Below, one piece after another: positions 42,501-42,766 of a stretch of 42,766 bases of DNA (positions are counted from its first letter, which is position 1; every line of letters starts with the position of its first letter). The stretch comes from JBCBJZ01 sp038522635 (GTDB lineage: Bacteria > Pseudomonadota > Alphaproteobacteria > Rhizobiales > Hyphomicrobiaceae), in NCBI GenBank assembly GCA_038522635.1, contig JBCBJZ010000011.1:1-42766 (forward strand), given 5' to 3'. The notes under the pieces were generated by a model. The model was not told where the DNA came from and did no database searches. It worked only from the letters and a program-made list of their open reading frames with translations. The position numbers and the translations under genes were made by a program.

Positions 42501-42766
42501 GTGTTCAGCCGCAGTGACCCGCGCACCTGGGGTGAGGCCGCGTCGGCGCAACGCATCATTTTCAACGTCGACGCTATCGGCACCGTCGCGCTCTACGTTG
42601 CGTTGGCGTTTTTGATACGCTGGCCCTGGGCGCGCTCAACATCACGGTTGCGCGTGCGCTCAACCCGCTGTTCACACCGGGGCGGCTCTATCGCGTCTAC
42701 GGCTGGCGTTTCTTCGTCGCCAAGCTTATCGCGGGCTTCAGCAACGTCGCGTTCTTCCACACGCTG
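39549..42766 (+). CDS. Pls/PosA-type single-module peptide synthetase (A-T-membrane), partial, with apparent frameshift
   Basis: The first ~1070 codons lie in the window; the gene continues beyond it. Order: N-terminal extension (1-55); adenylation domain (~55-610) with YTSGSTGRPKG around Ser262, NAYGPTEATVT, YRTGDWGR and MPSQKVDRTRLP; thiolation domain with phosphopantetheine Ser667 (DLGLDSLRAAE); two membrane spans (~731-757 and ~770-795, ending AAKWVLIGRWRP); a left-handed beta-helix-like block (YLRALGARVGDHALL, IGNNVVARKGCHITGY); further spans from ~968. This is the layout of epsilon-poly-lysine synthetase relatives, which polymerise a basic amino acid through its side-chain amine without a thioesterase. 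After VALYVALAF the frame shifts at five Ts (42609-42613); family-like sequence (LGALNITVARALNPLF) resumes in the frame that needs one more base. Confidence 0.85.
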   Translation, partial: MQRHDEAALNDAAREGEAGDAGEAGQPSESATLTQDEQRLASDPAPRPNILTAPGVDNANRWRPGERLIDLFWQRCDALERDGLAKTRIALEVDGVALTYAGLRDQVRRAGHALNACGLKPGARVGLLLDRALAGYGAMLAAVSAGLVYVPLDTKFPAERIAYIADDAELEAFIAVSDALALAAPTGLPVIDAGDLWAGAPLASVADFADVAEMANAASSASPLRKTLPLAEANHGPPSHQDAEENAATGVGDALAYIIYTSGSTGRPKGVAVNHSAICNFIAVAAEAYGYRDDDRVYQGLTFAFDFSIEEFWVPLAVGATLVASPRDIQLVGPALHAFLTAQRITAMACVPTLLATLKDDVPNLRFLLLSGEACPPDLVRRWARPERRLLNAYGPTEATVTATWTPLAPGRAVTIGVPLATYTIVLLEPDADQLTAPGEEGEIAIAGVGLANGYVKRPELTAQKFIADFLGLADNPSGRLYRTGDWGRITPEGEIAYLGRIDSQVKLKGYRIELGEIEEAMLQLDGVAQACVAVHESADGTKDLVGYYSAFAGVEGGSGVGGAAAAAMQAPQRAWIAQRLRESLPAYMVPTYLEPLPALPLMPSQKVDRTRLPAPALPRVTVQTADHEAPATPTETRVAQVVAQVLGLDDAPSVKAHLFEDLGLDSLRAAEVIMALDEAFGDANVAIERVYRAPTIRGLAAGIDEAGEEAGERVVAPPTPRGSDRAHAVCATLQGLTYIGLFAAYIAASYASLVWIAHAPDLSAWFARSALCALGFLLGPTLLALAAKWVLIGRWRPQRLRLWSLGYVRFWFVRLLVETSPPALFRNSPVFNVYLRALGARVGDHALLAPKSFPLCTDLLTIGNNVVARKGCHITGYHAEGGFLEIGPIVLGDDAVIGENAVIAFNTGMGTGAQLAHASALLPGQSIEAGARAHGSPARPASSSFAHESVHAPSTLRRRVYGACEAGVTFLAAMLTLAAVIALVFSRSDPRTWGEAASAQRIIFNVDAIGTVALYVALAFLIRWPWARSTSRLRVRSTRCSHRGGSIASTAGVSSSPSLSRASATSRSSTR

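Overview
The window looks like chromosomal DNA of a GC-rich alphaproteobacterium, most likely of the order Hyphomicrobiales (Rhizobiales). The reasons are: a homologue of the growth pole ring protein (GPR/RgsE) of polar-growing Rhizobiales; an aspartyl-tRNA synthetase of the non-discriminating type next to alphaproteobacterial-style cvpA-purF; Zur boxes of the alphaproteobacterial form; and several conserved hypotheticals whose motifs I associate with this order. No phage, IS element, CRISPR or rRNA was seen. The genus cannot be named from sequence reading alone.

Layout. 1-3.6 kb: tail of an unknown gene, then a glycine betaine/choline-type ABC importer operon (proX-proW-proV, minus strand) with an intercistronic hairpin. 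3.9 kb: tRNA-Asn(GTT). 4.1-7 kb: SCP2-type thiolase and an acyl-CoA ligase. 7.1-10.7 kb: YghU-type glutathione transferase, a divergent CheZ-like protein and an MFS transporter with a 15-bp minisatellite. 10.8-15.8 kb: GT-B-like glycosyltransferase coupled to the large polar-growth coiled-coil protein. 16.2-18.4 kb: Hpt protein, adrenodoxin-type ferredoxin and its probable flavin reductase. 18.5-30 kb: mixed housekeeping and hypothetical genes (FemAB/CelD-like acyltransferase, lipoprotein, CoxE-like VWA protein, quinone reductase, SDR, orphan TAXI-like binding protein, ceramidase-like membrane protein, aspS). 30-32.7 kb: cvpA, purF, tRNA-Leu(TAA). 32.7-37.2 kb: a zinc-homeostasis island: Zur-boxed His-rich NicO-like transporter, znuCB and divergent znuA with a shared Zur box. 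37.3-42.8 kb: GNAT acetyltransferase, a structured non-coding stretch, a diaminobutyrate aminotransferase (EctB-like) and the first ~3.2 kb of a Pls/PosA-type single-module peptide synthetase that runs off the window.

The most interesting locus is the last. An EctB-like enzyme, which would make L-2,4-diaminobutyrate from aspartate semialdehyde, lies 10 bp upstream of an adenylation-thiolation-membrane synthetase of the epsilon-poly-lysine synthetase type. No ectA or ectC is beside it. The simplest reading is a two-gene locus for a cationic diaminobutyrate homopolymer or short oligomer. The synthetase reading frame breaks by one base at a T-run near 42,609, so it may be a pseudogene, a sequencing error or a recoding site.

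Two families of dispersed intergenic repeats (called R1 and R2 here) occur through the window, mostly at 3' ends of genes; in two cases the edge of the repeat supplies the stop codon of the neighbouring gene.
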